The notes: a model not told the origin generated them from the letters alone. A stretch of DNA of 64,000 nucleotides from Hypericum androsaemum (GCA_963995505.1 OZ023193.1:558001-622000); one strand, 5' to 3'. Shown: positions 50,132 to 63,351, counted from the first letter of the stretch. Numbers and translations are program-made.

Positions 50132-53100
50132 CTATTTTTGTCCTGGCAGCAGATGCTTGAATTCTGCACAATCAGCTCCAACCTCGCTCAAAGCAGAGTA
50201 AAGCTTTGGCACGATCTTGGTCAGCATCAACTTGAACCCCACAGAAGTCGAGTTTTTAGTTTCCTCCTCCGTGGCAACTGAAGCATCTCCAGAAAGCGAG
50301 CCGATCAAACTGCCTCTCATGTACGCATCACATGCCTTGAGAATATACCAACCGCGCCTCTTGAAATGATCTTTGATCAGCTCTTTGAAATCCTAAAATT
50401 CAATTATGAAACAGATCATTACACGTTTATATCATTGGGGCATATAACCAAAGAGATGGGTGATGAGTTGGATCCTAGTATATTATTACCTTCGGGGGCC
50501 TTCTCATAAGATACATCATGGTTTTGCAGTTTAGCAGGAAAGTATTCTCATTGTACTCCAATGAGTTCTTCTCACCCTCGGATGTTCCGACCTGCTTATC
50601 ATACCCCGCTTCGTTGAAGTATGGCTTTGAATTTAGAACCAATCCCTGAAGTGAAACTAGCACCTGAAGGATGCTGGAAGACGTGGGATTCCATACTTCA
50701 TTCGTGTTGCCGCTCCAAGTATTCAAAAGACTGAGACATATGTGTCCCCTTTCAGACAAATTTGGATTTATCTGCCAACCGCCAGAATGATAGTGTGCTG
50801 ACTGCAACATTGTTCCATGGTGATGAATAATAGGTAAGCAATTTCACATATGTACAACAAGAGACGTAAAAAATTGAGCTCGAGATCGTTGGTCTCACCG
50901 GAGGAACATCAGGATAGTCGAGAGGAAGGTAAAAATCAAAGAAGAAAAGCCCGTCTTGATAGGGTGTCCCAGAAGGCCCAACCATGACTGCCCTTATGAG
51001 ATCCATTCTATCTTCATAAACTCGCACATAAATATCATCTAATAAAACAAACGTCAGTTAGTACTCTCGACGATGATGCAACAGACTTGCATGTAATAAA
51101 CTCATGCACCACTTTACCAGGTAGGTTGTTCTCAAGTATGCTCCAATCTTGTCGCACTTTCTTGAGCCATTTCCTTCCATTTTTAACCTGGTTGCGTCAT
51201 GGAAACAGGAAGATTGAGGCAGAGTCAAATTTCTCGCTTTTAGGCAGTAATATAAAGGTAGAAAAATCAAAGAAGTTGTGATACCTTTGCACTTGTGCCA
51301 AGGAAATGATGATCCAAGGGATCTTTTGCTGCATCAAAACGTTTGGAATCAGGAGTTTGGTCATCTGAATTCAAAGCAGCGGCTTCCAGCCTCTCAGTTT
51401 GCAAGTTGCATGATCCTTCTTCAGATACGTATGATGTTATTGGGGCCTTCTCATCAGCAAAGTCCTCCCCTTTTCGACCACCGGAATCATTAATATTTGT
51501 CGTCCCCTGACCTTGAAGTTCATCTTCACCACGAGAAAAATTATCTACATTCTTTCTCCACGAGAAAAATCTAGCAGCCAATCGCTTAACAAAGTCAATG
51601 AGAGCCAAGACAAGTGAAAAAGCTGGAATCCTTCCAAAGTCAATAGCAATGTGGTTGGCATTGTCAATAGCAAAAATTTCTTGAGGTCCAACCTACACCA
51701 GAGATATGTTTAGTCAAAATTGTCAGTATACTAAGTTAAAAGCATCATTTACAATAAAACCGTCAGGAATTTTGTATTTAGAAACCTTCTTTCTGTGAAA
51801 AGTTGGAAATAAAAAACAATAAGAGAAGCGGTCACAGATTGAAGTGTACCGTTGAAACCATCCCATCAGCCCAGGTGACTTCAATATCTCCATTCTTAAG
51901 ACCAGTTATATTACCCACGCAAGACACATCTGTGGATGATGGAATCTCTCCGCCATTGTGCTTCTCGATTGTAGATGTAGCAACAGAAATTGGTGACGAT
52001 CGAAAGACAAAGTCTCCATTGCAGTAGTTGTAATCTGGATGACCCTCCAGCTCATAGACACTGACGATTTCCTCCGTGTCACACTCGCCAGGATCTTCCA
52101 ACCATCTTACACAAGCTGTTCGTTCTTTTGAATCGACACTCTGGATAACCCCACAACGTCTACGTCTAGTTTCCGAAATGTCATTATGTGCTTTTTCCCG
52201 GACGAACTGTTGAGGAACCAAGTCAAAGTCATTGCTGACCCTATAAAACAACAATTTTGAATCGATGCAATGTCCCATGGTTGTATCTTGCCAAAGCACC
52301 GAAACTTTTCTACTGGTATTGATAATCATATAGACTTGTTCAAATTTCTCCTTCTTTCTTCTCGGATTTGCATTAGTTGCAACCAGGTCCATTGGCTCTG
52401 ATTCACATCCATTTCTTTGTTGAGCTTCACTTTTAGCTGAATCTTGACCGATGGAGGATGACCGCAGAACCGATGGACGGAAAAAACACCAAGAACCTAC
52501 TAGCCAACATGCATGATCCAAACAAGAGACTTTTTTTAAATTCTTTGGACCCTGCTCTTGGGAAGGGGTAGTTGAACAATTGGGACCATACCCAGAAGAC
52601 GCTATCCACTTGACAAACACTGATCCGACAGTAACTTGGGTGACCGTTCCCTCCAATGGATTAGCTTTCCAGAAACTTGATAGCCACCAAGATTTTCTGA
52701 AAACTGACGAAGAGCTAGCTCGTACGCGCTGACCGGGGTAGTATGCGAATTTTCCATCTGTAGGATCGAGATATAGTGGATCTGCTTTTACTACTTTGCA
52801 TGAGGAACCATCGTCAGTTAAGACCGTGACATCGAGCAAAACATGGTCAACCGTGCCCACCCAGGGGCCTAACATGACACAATCGCCTTTCATGAACTCG
52901 AACGGACTCTTCAAGTCTCTGCTTGAAACGTCTTTTAGTATGGATCCATCGGGAGCAAGCAAGTCCGCTGAGACATTTAAATTTTGAACGACACCAAGCT
53001 GCCCAGTAGGGTCAGTAACATAAGCCACATTCTCTCCATGACGAAACAGGCGATCCACGAGCGTTATGTCATTGACATTCCAGAATTTTCTCTTATAATC

Positions 53101-53430
53101 CAACAAGAGAACCCTAACCTGCTTCCGGTCAGTCTCAAAATTCTCAGTCTTAGTTTGCTCGTTACATCCTCCATCCTCGTTGTCATCCCCCTCCTCCTCC
53201 TCGTCATCATATTCATAATCGTCATCATCAACATCACCATCACAACCGGAAATCACTATCCCTATCAAGCCACTTTTTTTATGTGTAACAATATCTTTCC
53301 GATAAAAGTCAGGAACTGCATGCAAGTTCTTGACCACCCCATCCAATGTAGAAACCGCCCCATCCGTCAAACCAGAACCCGCAATTCCATTCTCATTAAC
53401 CTCCACCAGATCAGCTTGATCACTATCCAT
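50132..53430 (-). CDS. Large E2 ubiquitin-conjugating enzyme, UBC23/UBC24-like (copy A)
   Basis: Large E2/E3-hybrid family that includes PHO2 (UBC24), which controls phosphate transporter turnover. Six exons: 51850-53430, 51285-51692, 51118-51187, 50899-51038, 50490-50801 and 50132-50392. They sum to 2772 nt (923 aa), with every junction GT-AG. The N-terminus is acidic (DDDDYEYDDEEEEGDDNEDG, about 85-105). SH3/tudor-like repeats follow, with YYPGQRVRASSSSVFRKSWW and repeated GTV.QV..G.V.VKW phrases. The UBC fold covers about 665-830: YVRVYEDRMDLIRAVMVGP, HYHSGGWQINPNL, then catalytic Cys about 755 in GHICLSLLNTWSG. The start is the ATG directly after a TTTTCAG acceptor, implying a leader intron. 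No miR399-like site was seen upstream, so UBC23-type is favoured over PHO2. Confidence 0.92.
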
Positions 53431-53904
53431 CTGAAAACAAGCAGTAAATACAAAACCACCAATTAAAGAAAGCGGACAACCTGGTTCTGGGATCATCATT
53501 ATATAGGTTTTATCTCCCAACAACCAATCAACCTATAATGGAATTATTTTAGTTTAACCAATAAATCTCAAGTTTGAGTAAAATATTATGATAGATGTCT
53601 GAACAAAAAAAAACATACCTTAAAAGATGAAACATACTTTTATCTCAAAACAGATGAAACATACTTTTACCTAGTTAGATCATCAACTAGTTCATCCTAC
53701 CTTCTATCTGTGTTATATTGAACAAACTAAAACATGACAATTGACATAAACATGATACGAATATTAATGACGAGGAGAATAATACCTGAAAGACGCACAA
53801 TCTAGTATCTACCTGGAGGGGACAAGAATTAGAACAAACTGAGACAACAAACCGAGACCTTTTATATATGGCGGCCCGGTCTCCTCTATTTATAAGAATT
53901 ATAA

Positions 53905-54092
53905 TATACTAATGTAGCTAAAATTCTCAAGTAATTCAATCTCCGAATCTGATTATGTATAATATATATTAGAAAATCCTAATGTAGCTAAACTTCTCAA
54001 GTAATTCAATTTCCGAAACCCACTATATATAATGTATAAAAGAGTTATAACATACCAATATAAGCTAAACTTCGTATGTAATTCAATCTTTG

Positions 54093-54148
<56 letters not shown>

Positions 54149-54260
54149 GATCCAACTATTTATGATGTAATATTACTATTAATAAAATTCACTTATAAAA
54201 GAGAACAAAATTTTAATGTGGCTAAACTTCTTAAGTAGTTCAATCTTGGAATTCTATTCG
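53905..54260. repeat. ~75-bp tandem repeats and (AT)n upstream of E2 copy A
   Basis: Four diverged units of the form TAATGTAGCTAAACTTCTCA plus AGTAATTCAATCTCCGAA start near 53910, 53978, 54055 and 54211. A pure (AT)n run (54097-54147) sits inside the third. The same units occur upstream of copy B (60430-60700, 61083). Confidence 0.75.
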
Positions 54261-54419
54261 GTTGTTGCTTTCGGGAGGGACTTTCCCAAACGAAGAGAAA
54301 AACATGTTTCCCTGATTTTAGTGCAATCAAGTCCACACACGATTAACAATCTAGTGACATACAAGATCCTAATGAATCAATCAGAAGGCGATATGAATAG
54401 TCATAATCAACATACAAGA

Positions 54420-56333
54420 CAAGATAAAAACAAAGGGCAATTTATTGAGGATTGGTGTGATTAGCAGACAAGCCAAAAGGAAATAACAGACAGATTGGCA
54501 AACATACAGTTCAACAACCTTGTCATCTAATAACAGAGACAAAGTGAACAACATCGGCAGAGCATTCAACAACCGAGGAAATCATATTTCGGCAGAGCAT
54601 TTGGGTAGAATTGTACCTGAATGAAGTCATTCTCCACATTCTCACGACACATGCGACCACAGGAAACCCGGAGTCAGAAGATGCATAAAAGGTTGGGGTC
54701 TCTCTTTCCCTTGTCTGCAAGGTACTTGTTACTGTCCTTAGCTTTTGAATTAAGCAGGACAGAGCATCGATCATTTCTAGTGATTACGCCTTTTATGGAA
54801 CATTCTAACCGTGTTCGTTGGATTTGTTCTTTCTTCCTTGCTCTTGAACCTTTTTTGATTTAGAAAGTTTCCAACAGAACAGAGGCAGGCGTATTGGAAT
54901 GCATTTCTCAAACAGTTTCTCCAAGGTTGGTGTCCTTCTCCAAGGTTAGTTGTATTGCATTTTGAACGAGCTGCACATGCAAGCTCGAATTAGCATCTGT
55001 TTTTTACTTGTCAAGGTAGCAGCAAGTCCATGAGTTGTGCAATTTCCACAGCAAGTCGACATAAATCGGATCCGCTGGCTTCATGAAAATGATAAACTCT
55101 CTCTATCATCGCAGATTCTTTCAATTTTACTCAGTTGATATGATGCATTTATGTCATTTCTCGGCTGATGTGTCTTAGATATTGTCGCATCGTTTTGAAT
55201 ACTTGGTTTCTAATGGGGGCTATTGAAGCACGAGATTGGACTGCCAAAGCACACTGAATGAGGAGCTAAAAGTTGAGGTTGCGGGGGATCGTATCGTTCC
55301 AGTTCCAATTGCAAAGTATGCTCAATATAATTCAAATATTTGGTCGTATCGTTGGTTTATTAATATTGCCACACCATATTATAAAGTTTGTTTTAATTGC
55401 AGTTTACAAAAGTGAATAATCAAGTAATGGCCCAAAAAGCCTCCATCCCAGTCTAGGCCTCCAATCATTTCAATGGCTGGCCTTTGGAAGGAACATATAA
55501 AAAGTCAAAGTAAGTAAAGAATGTAGTAACCTTAGCTGTTCCTTACTCCTTTTGTCGCTGGGTTGTCGTGCTTGTATTATTTTATGGGAGTGTAAGTCAG
55601 TCCCGACTTAACTAAAGAATGAGTGATTATGTCAGTGCTATATCTATATGCATCTTATTGTGGTGGATTATCCTAGAGTCTGAATCTTTTAAGCCTTTAG
55701 TTGATTGTTTACGTATGACCTTCGTACTATATTCGCAGGAAATTGCTAAAGAAGTCCTAGAGCGAGTCAAAACGGGAGCAACTTGGAAATTATTCATGTC
55801 TACAGGGAAGAAGGTATTATATCGTTCTGATTAGCTTTTACTTGTCGTGGATCTCACAACTTGTGACAAGCTGAACATTGCTGCATGATAGCTTGATTTT
55901 GATGATTTTACGGTGGGGTGGGGTTGGGTTGGCTTGGCTTTAATGTCTTGTTTTCAGCTGTTGTCCTCTGTTACGGGTGGAAATCAAGTAATCGAACAAA
56001 GATGGGTGCAAATCAAGCTGAAGATGCTAGAGCACGTTTTCCCTGCAATTGGATACCGGAAGCTGAAGAATAATTCTTTCTTCTTCTAGAAGGAATAGCT
56101 TTAAACCACCTTCACGAGAAAAGAAATGGCACAGGTGGATTTCATAGGATTATAGTCATTACCAAATTCATCATTGTCAACGCCAAAATGAGAACAGCTC
56201 AGTAGACAACACTAATAATATCAGTGAAATCCTCTAGCAACAATTGGCTACGCCGCATGAGAACTGGTAGGCGGCCCAACAATATCACATATATCATACA
56301 GATGACTACTACTTGTCTACAAATAAATAATCT
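54420..56333. other. Region between the two E2 copies, with exon-like fragments
   Basis: Mostly unannotated. On the plus strand three exon-like pieces occur in order: about 55259-55320 (ELKVEVAGDRIVPVPIAKYA), about 55738-55814 (EIAKEVLERVKTGATWKLFM, STGKK, then GTATTA) and about 55957-56090 (LLSSVTGGNQVIEQRWVQIK ... GYRKLKNN). They look like the tail of a spliced gene, but I cannot name it and no start is visible; possibly a gene fragment. Confidence 0.35.
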
Positions 56334-59300
56334 TTATTTTTGTCCTGGCAGCAGATGCTTGAATTCTGCACAATCAGCTCCAACCTCGCTCAAAGTAGAG
56401 TAAAGCTTGGGCACGATCTTGGTCAGCATCAGCTTGAACCCCACAGAAGTCGAGTTCTGAGTTCCCTCCTTCGTGGCAACCGAAGCATCTCTAGAAAGCG
56501 AGCCGATCAAATTGCCTCTCATGTACGCATCACATGCCTCAAGAATATACCAACCTCGCCTCTTGAAATGCTCTTTGATCAGCTCTTTGAAATCCTATAA
56601 TTCAATTATGAAACAGATCATTACACGTTTATATAATTGGGGCATATATCCAAAGAGATGGGTGATGAGTTAGATCCTAGGATATTATTACCTTCGGGGG
56701 CCTTCTCATAAGATACATCATGGTTTTGCAGTTTAGCAGGAAAGTATTCTCGTTGTACTCCAATGAGTTCTTCTCACCCACAGATGTTCCAACCTGCTTA
56801 TCGTACCCGGCTTCATTGAAGTATGGCTTTGAATTTAGAACCAATCCCTGAAGTGAAACTAGCACCTGAAGGATGCTGGAAGACGTGGGACTCCATACTT
56901 CATTCTTGTTGCCACTCCAAGTATTCAAAAGACTGAGGCATATGTGTCCCTCTTCATACAAATTTGGATTTATCTTCCAACCGCCAGAATGATAGTGTGC
57001 TGACCGCAACATTGTCCCATGGTGATGCATAGGTAAGCAATTTCACATATGTACAACAAGAGACAAAGAAAACTGAGCTCGAGATCGTTGGTCTCACCGG
57101 AGGAACATCAGGATAGTCGGGAGGAAGGTAAAAATCAAAGAAGAAAAGCCCGTCTTGATAGGGTGTCCCGGAGGGCCCAACTATGACTGCCCTTATGAGA
57201 TCCATTCTATCTTCATAAACTCGCACATAAATACCATCTAATAAAACAAATATTAGTTAGTACTCTCGACGATGATGCAACAGACTTGCATGTAATAAAC
57301 TCAACAACTACTTTACCAGGTAGGTTGTTCTCAAGTATGCTCCAGTCTTGCTGCACTTTCTTGAGCCATTTCCTTCCACTGTTAACCTGGTTACATCATA
57401 GAAACAGAGCGACTAAGGCAGAGTCCAATTTCTCGCTTTTAGTTATACAAAGGTTGGGAAATCAAAGAAGCTTCGATACCTTCCCACTCGTGCCAAGGAA
57501 ATGATGATCTAGGGGATCTTTTGCTGCATCAAAATGTTTGAAATAGGGAATCTGGTCATCTGAATTCAAAGCAGCGACTTCCAGCCTCTCAGTTTCCAAT
57601 TTGCGTGACCCTTCTTCAAATACATTTGATGTTATTGGGGCCTTGTCATCAGCAAACTCCTCTCCTTTTCGACCACCGAAATCATTAATATTGGTCGTCC
57701 CCTGACCTCGAAGTTCATCTTCACCACGAGAAAAATCATCTACATTCTTTATCCACGAGAAAAATCTATTAGCCAATCGTCTGACGAAGTCAATAGGAGC
57801 CGAAACAAGTGAAAGAGCTGGAATCCTTCCAAAGTAAATAGCAATCGATCCGTTGTGGTTGGCATTGTCTCGGTTAACAGGAAAAATTTCTTGAGGTCCA
57901 ACCTGCACCAGAGATATGGTTAGTCAAAATTGTCAGCATACTAAGTGAAAAGAATCATTTGCAATAAAACTGTCAAGAGACCTTGTTTTTGTGAAAAATT
58001 GGAAAAATAAAACATTAAGAGAAGCGGTCACGAATTCCTAGTGTACCGTTGAAACCATCCCATCAGCCCAGGTGACTTCGATATCTCCATTCTTAAGACC
58101 TGTTATATTACCCACGCAAGACACATCTGTGGATGATGGAATCTCTCTGCCACTGTGCTTCTCAATTGTAGATGTAGCAACAAAAACTGGTGGAAGTCGA
58201 AAGACGAAGTCTCCATTGCGGTAGTTGTAATCTGGATGACCCTCCAGCTCATAGACACTGACGATTTCCTCCGTATCAAACTCGTCGGGATCTTCCAACC
58301 ATCGTACACAAGCTATTCGTTCTTTTGAATTGACGCTCTGGATAACCCCATAACGTCTACGTCTAGTTTCCAAAATTTCATTATGTGCTTTTTCCCGGAC
58401 GAACTGTTGAGCAACCAAGTCAAAGTCATTGCTGACCCTATAAAACAACAATTTTGAATCGATGCAATGTCCCATGGTTGTATCTTGCCAAAGCACCGAA
58501 ACTTTTCTACTGGTATTGATAATCATATAGACTTGTTCAAATTTCTCCTTCTTTCTTCTCGGATTTGCATTAGTTGCAACCAGGTCCATTGGCTCTGATT
58601 CATATCCATTTCTTTGTTGAGCTTCACTTTTAGTTGAATCTTGAACGATGGAGGATGACCGCAGAACCGATAGACAGATAAAACACCAAGAACCTACTAG
58701 CCAACATGCATGATCCAAACAAGAGACTTTTTTTAAATTCTTTGGACTCTGTTCTTTGGAAGGGGCAGTTGAACAATTGGGACCATACCCAGAAGACGCT
58801 TTCCACTTGACAAACACTGATCCGACACTGACTTGGGTGACTGTTCCCTCCAATGGATTAGCTTTCCAGAAACTTGATAGCCACCAAGATTTTCTGAAAA
58901 CTGACGACGAGCTAGCTCGTACACGCTGACCAGGGTAGTAAGTGAATTTTCCATCTGTAGGATCGAGATCTAGATGCAGTGGATCTGCTTTTATTACTTT
59001 GCATGTGGAACCATCATCAGTTAAGACCGTGACATCGAGCAAAACATTGTCAACCGTGCCCACCAAGGGGCCTAACACGACACAATCACCTTTCTCGAAC
59101 TCGAACGGACTTTTCAAATCTTTGGTTGAAACGTCTTTTAGTATGGATCCATCGGGAGCAAGCAAATCTGCTGAAACATTAACATCCTGAACGACACCAA
59201 GCTGCCCAGTAGGGTCAGTAACATAAGCCACATTCTCTCCGTGACGAAACAGGCGATCCATGAGCGTTATGTCATTGACATTCCAGAATTTTCTCTTGTA

Positions 59301-59648
59301 ATCCAACAAGATAACCCTAACCTTCCGCTGGGAAGTCTCAAGATTCTCAGTCTTAGCTTGCTTGTTACATCCTCCATCATCGTTGCCATCCCCCTCCTCC
59401 TCCTCCTCCTCCTCCTCATCGTCATCATATTCATAATCGTCATCGTCAACATCACCATCACAACCGGATATCACTATCCCTATCGAGCCACTATTCTTAT
59501 GTGCAACAATATCTTTCCGATAAAAGTCAGGAACTGCATGCAAGTTCTTGACCACCTCGTCCAATGTAGAAACCGCTCCATCCGTCAAACCGGAACCCGC
59601 AATTCCATTCTCATTAACCTCCACCAGATCCGGTTGACCACTATCCAT
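56334..59648 (-). CDS. Large E2 ubiquitin-conjugating enzyme, UBC23/UBC24-like (copy B), damaged splice site
   Basis: Tandem duplicate of copy A, same strand and exon plan: 58047-59648, 57480-57902, 57317-57386, 57098-57237, 56692-57003 and 56334-56594. These would total 2808 nt (935 aa). Open frames are intact throughout, the acidic tract is longer (EEEEEEEGDGNDDG), and catalytic Cys (about 767) is in HICLSLLNTWSG. The acceptor before exon 5, TTGCAG in copy A, is TTGCGG here (57004-57005), so the canonical AG is gone. The next AG lies 4 nt inside the exon and would shift the frame before the catalytic Cys. Copy B may therefore yield a truncated protein with the tudor-like repeats but no E2 activity, or use an unseen acceptor. 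The ATG again follows TTTTCAG directly. Confidence 0.88.
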
Positions 59649-60429
59649 CTGAAAACAAGCAATAAATACAAAACCAAAACTATCTGGGTAAGAAAGCGGA
59701 CACGGCATCATCATTGTATAGGTTTTTCTATGACTTCTAAGTTATAGATTATTATCTATTTCTAATAATCTAAACAGTCGAAACAAGAGGTGATGATTAT
59801 GAAAACTAAACGGGTTTAACGAAGCAACTAAAGTAAAAAGATAATTTGGCCTAATTACTTACAAATAGATTTTACAAACTCTAACAATAGCGATGTTGCC
59901 AGAAAGCTAAGCCAGGACACATAATTATTGATATTTAAATTCCAACGGAAAGTTCAGTCATCTTTTAGAGATCAAATCTGACTCGCCGGCCACCAGTAGT
60001 ATAAACAAAATAAAATGATATTCTGATATATATGCCACAATAACCTACTTTTATCTACCAACAACCAATCAACCAGTGATAAAATTGTTATAGTTTAACC
60101 AATAAATCTCAAGTTTGAGTAAAATATTATGATAGATGTCTAAACTAAAAAATACATATGTTTTACCTTTTGAAGATGGAAACGTATTTTTACCTAGTTG
60201 GATCATCAACTAGTTCATCCTACCTTCTATCTGTATTATAATGAACAAACTAAAACATGACAATCGACATAAACATGATACGAATATTAATGAGACGCAT
60301 AACGACGAGGAGAATAGTACCTTAAAGACGCACTCTCTACTTGGAAGGGACGAGAATTAGAAGACCTTTTTACTATATTGCGGCCCGTCTCCTCTATATA
60401 TAAGATATATATATATAAGAGTCATAAAA

Positions 60430-60700
60430 TCCCAACGTAGTTAAATTTCTTCAGTAATTCAGTCCGCATCTCAATATATTATAATATATTTATTAAGAAA
60501 TCCTAATACAGCTAAACTTCTTAAGTAATTCAATTTCCGAATCCTAATATATATACATAAAATTCACACACACACACACATATATATGTAATTAACATTT
60601 CAATCTCTGAATAGCATTATATATATGACATGTGAATCAGTAAATCCAATTGTAGTTAAAACATCGTAATTGCTGAATCCCATTATATATTGTAAGATGT
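60430..60700. repeat. ~75-bp repeats upstream of E2 copy B
   Basis: Diverged units equivalent to those at 53905-54260 (for example TACAGCTAAACTTCTTAAGT plus AATTCAATTTCCGAATCC near 60507), interspersed with TA- and CA-rich stretches. They show that the duplicated block includes about 0.8 kb of upstream DNA. Confidence 0.65.
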
Positions 60701-60729
60701 TTTAACTAGAGTACAAAATTCTCCCAATG

Positions 60730-61060
60730 TCCATAGAAAACCCTCCACCAGCCCTAAATCTCCCAATGTCCATATGTATCACCTCTAGCTACTGTAGACA
60801 GGATATTGTGCTGATGCTGTGGAATTTGTTAAATGCAGATTAATCAACGCATGAGGAGAAGAAAATTACCCAGGTTTTGCGAGAAAATCTCTCAATTTGT
60901 TTGATGCGAAGGAGGAAGAAGATGGAGCTAACGAACAAACTGATGATGGAAAACATGATTGGAATGGCAAAACCCCTACTGAAAATGAAGTCATTGCTGC
61001 GTCTTGTTCGGACTTATTATTTAAAAAAAATAGAAATTATAATCTAATATTGCAACTATT
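60730..61060 (-). promoter_or_regulatory. Putative leader exon and promoter of E2 copy B
   Basis: On the minus strand a CT-rich stretch (TTCTTCCTCCTTCGC around 60905) runs into CGCAAAACCTGG followed by GTAATTTTC, a good donor, near 60868. With the acceptor just before the ATG at 59648 this gives a 1.2-kb leader intron. The whole block is missing from the equivalent place upstream of copy A. Confidence 0.4.
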
Positions 61061-61323
61061 TAAGATGTAATATTACTATTTAGGCAAATTCTAATGTAGC
61101 TAAGTAGTTCCCTTTTGGACTTCCATTCGGCTGTTGCTTTCGAGAGGGACTTGCCCGAAGTTCGAGAAAAACATGGTGAGAGAGGCGTAACCGAGGTCCA
61201 CTTCTGGTGTGGCTTTGTTCATTTCAGTGCACAAGTTTCCCTGATTTGTGCAATCAAGTCCACATACGATTATGATTAACAATCTAGTGACATGCAATAT
61301 CCTAATGAATCAATCAGAAGGCG

Positions 61324-63351
61324 ATATGCACAATCCTAATCAACATACATTTTTAGATTCTCACTGATAGATGGATATTCAACAGAAATCCATACCTCAG
61401 AAGAGGAAGTTCCCTGGATGGTTTATGCTGAATGCGTACATGAAGATGAAGCTCAAAAGGTTTAGGGCTGGTAATATGGGTTTTTTTGTGTGGACATTGG
61501 AAGATGTTTTGCTTTACCTCTTTGGATGCGTTTTGTTTGTAAATAATATATTAATTACTATGTCCACATGACATTTGACGTGTTTTGTATAACGATTTGA
61601 CGAAATTTCAGGATTCCAATCCTAGAAAATATAATCATTTGGTGTAAAAACAATATATTAATTAATAAATTTTAGTTTATACAAAAAATGATTAATAATC
61701 TAGTTCGAAAGTGTATACTAGTTTGAAATTGACTTACACACTTTAACAAAAAAAATACTATGAAAAATGCACGAGTTTGTATCAAAAGGCTCTTATCATC
61801 ACTCGTCAATCCGCAACCTAAAGTGGTAGAATGTGTAGTTATGCACGAAAGCATATGTAGAGGATTCTTAGTTAAAGAAAAATACAATGTGGAGTGAGAA
61901 TTGATGAGACCAAGGTACAATCTCTTACGAGTGTTAGGAACAAAAAAATTTAGATTACTTTTTCCTCCTCCTGGGGAACATATTTGATAAGCTTTAATTG
62001 GGTGAATCTAAAAATTGTTAATGGCTGGAAGTGGATTTTCATTGCGATTGTAAACGAAATCCAAACGATTTGACACCAAAACATACCTCCTTTGTTTTTT
62101 TATTTTTCATTTTTACACCAAACTATAAATACTTTTGAGACTAATCCCGAACTCATACCCTACCCTTCGACTAAAATATCAGTGTTTCTAAAACGTGGCC
62201 ACTTCACGTAAGCATGGCCCAAAACGGGACAAGAAATATTAAAGAGATTCAAATAACCTAAACTAATAATCAAAGAAAATTCACTTTAAAAGGTATGTAT
62301 CTTCCTTCCCTTCCCTTCTAATTATACTTTATGCTATATACAAAGTAACATTTTTTTAAACGAAGACATTTATTAACAATGAAAAGTAAATATTTACAAT
62401 AGATCCCCAAGATACAGAGCCATCCCACACCAAAACCAAAATCCCACCAAAACAGTTAGTCGCTACTTTTTTTGAAGGAATCTAAATAGAGCGTAAGATC
62501 TTGGCCACCAAAAACCTTGGACTTGCGCGACCGAAACAACCACTCGCGGACACGTAAGAGGAGAAGTTCACAATTGCAATTCATAGCTCAGGAAATTGCA
62601 CTATTTTTTGCTCCAAAATACTGGGGATCATGAGACCTACGAATAATAATAATAATGGTCGGGGTTGGTTGAAACTAAAACGTGCTGTATCTTAGTTGAT
62701 GACAAAAAAATATCGATTTTATAAATGACCTCTCATGAGGCTATACAAACATCACTAAATCCGTGATAGTACCAAATAGAGCAAACTAAATCTTTTCTGG
62801 CATACTAGCCCTAAGATCCAACCAAGCGGAGAAAGACGAGGTAATGCAGCGCACCACACACCACCTAATGCCAACCTTCCATGTAATATAATTCCATAAC
62901 CACAGAGAAAATTACAATGAAGAAAAAAATGCACACTTGTCTCGTCTACGTTACTGCATAAAAAACATAAATAGTCCCAAGCTTCAATCCGATTTGTTCT
63001 TATTAAAACATCCTTAGTTGAAATTTTTCCACGGAGTAGTACAAAGTAAAATTTGATATAGTAAAATGGAAATGTTCTATATATAATTCTAATCTAAAAT
63101 ATCAGGTTAAATAATGCAACGGACACGTCATTTCCTCCTTATATAATCCGATTTGTTTTTACATTGAGGTTCCTCTTGTTGGCGGTAGCCACATGTAGTG
63201 TATATGCTCTACATGTTTAGTGTACTGTGTCGTTTGTATTCACAGAATTCGGATTATTTGAATTCGTATCCGAAATAATTTTAAATTTTGGATAATTTAT
63301 TATTCAGATTCGGATCGAAAAATAGCAATTTTGGATAATGAGAAATTCGAA
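61324..63351. repeat. 2-kb dispersed duplicate, copy 2
   Basis: Partner of 41661-43675. Its left margin overlaps DNA that belongs to the E2 upstream region: copy A has a related GATATG...TAATCAACATACA at 54393-54415. It therefore seems to be at its original place here. At the right it continues into a complete hAT-like terminus that copy 1 lacks. Confidence 0.92.
62349..63039 (-). mobile_element. 5'-truncated LINE fragment, second copy
   Basis: Same zinc-binding and poly-A fragment as 42675-43366, with the same target repeats TACAAAGTAA at 62339-62348 and 63040-63049. It was therefore present before the 2-kb segment was duplicated. Confidence 0.75.

Noticed and set aside
10884..59648. Functional cluster of ubiquitin genes (E3 and E2 pair in one window)
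   Set aside because: The genes are 30 kb apart with transposons and unrelated genes between; plant genomes have very many such genes, so chance proximity is enough.
59649..61330. miR399 target sites upstream of the E2 genes, which would identify them as PHO2
   Set aside because: I looked for the CTCTCCTTTGGCA-like core on the minus strand upstream of both copies and saw none.
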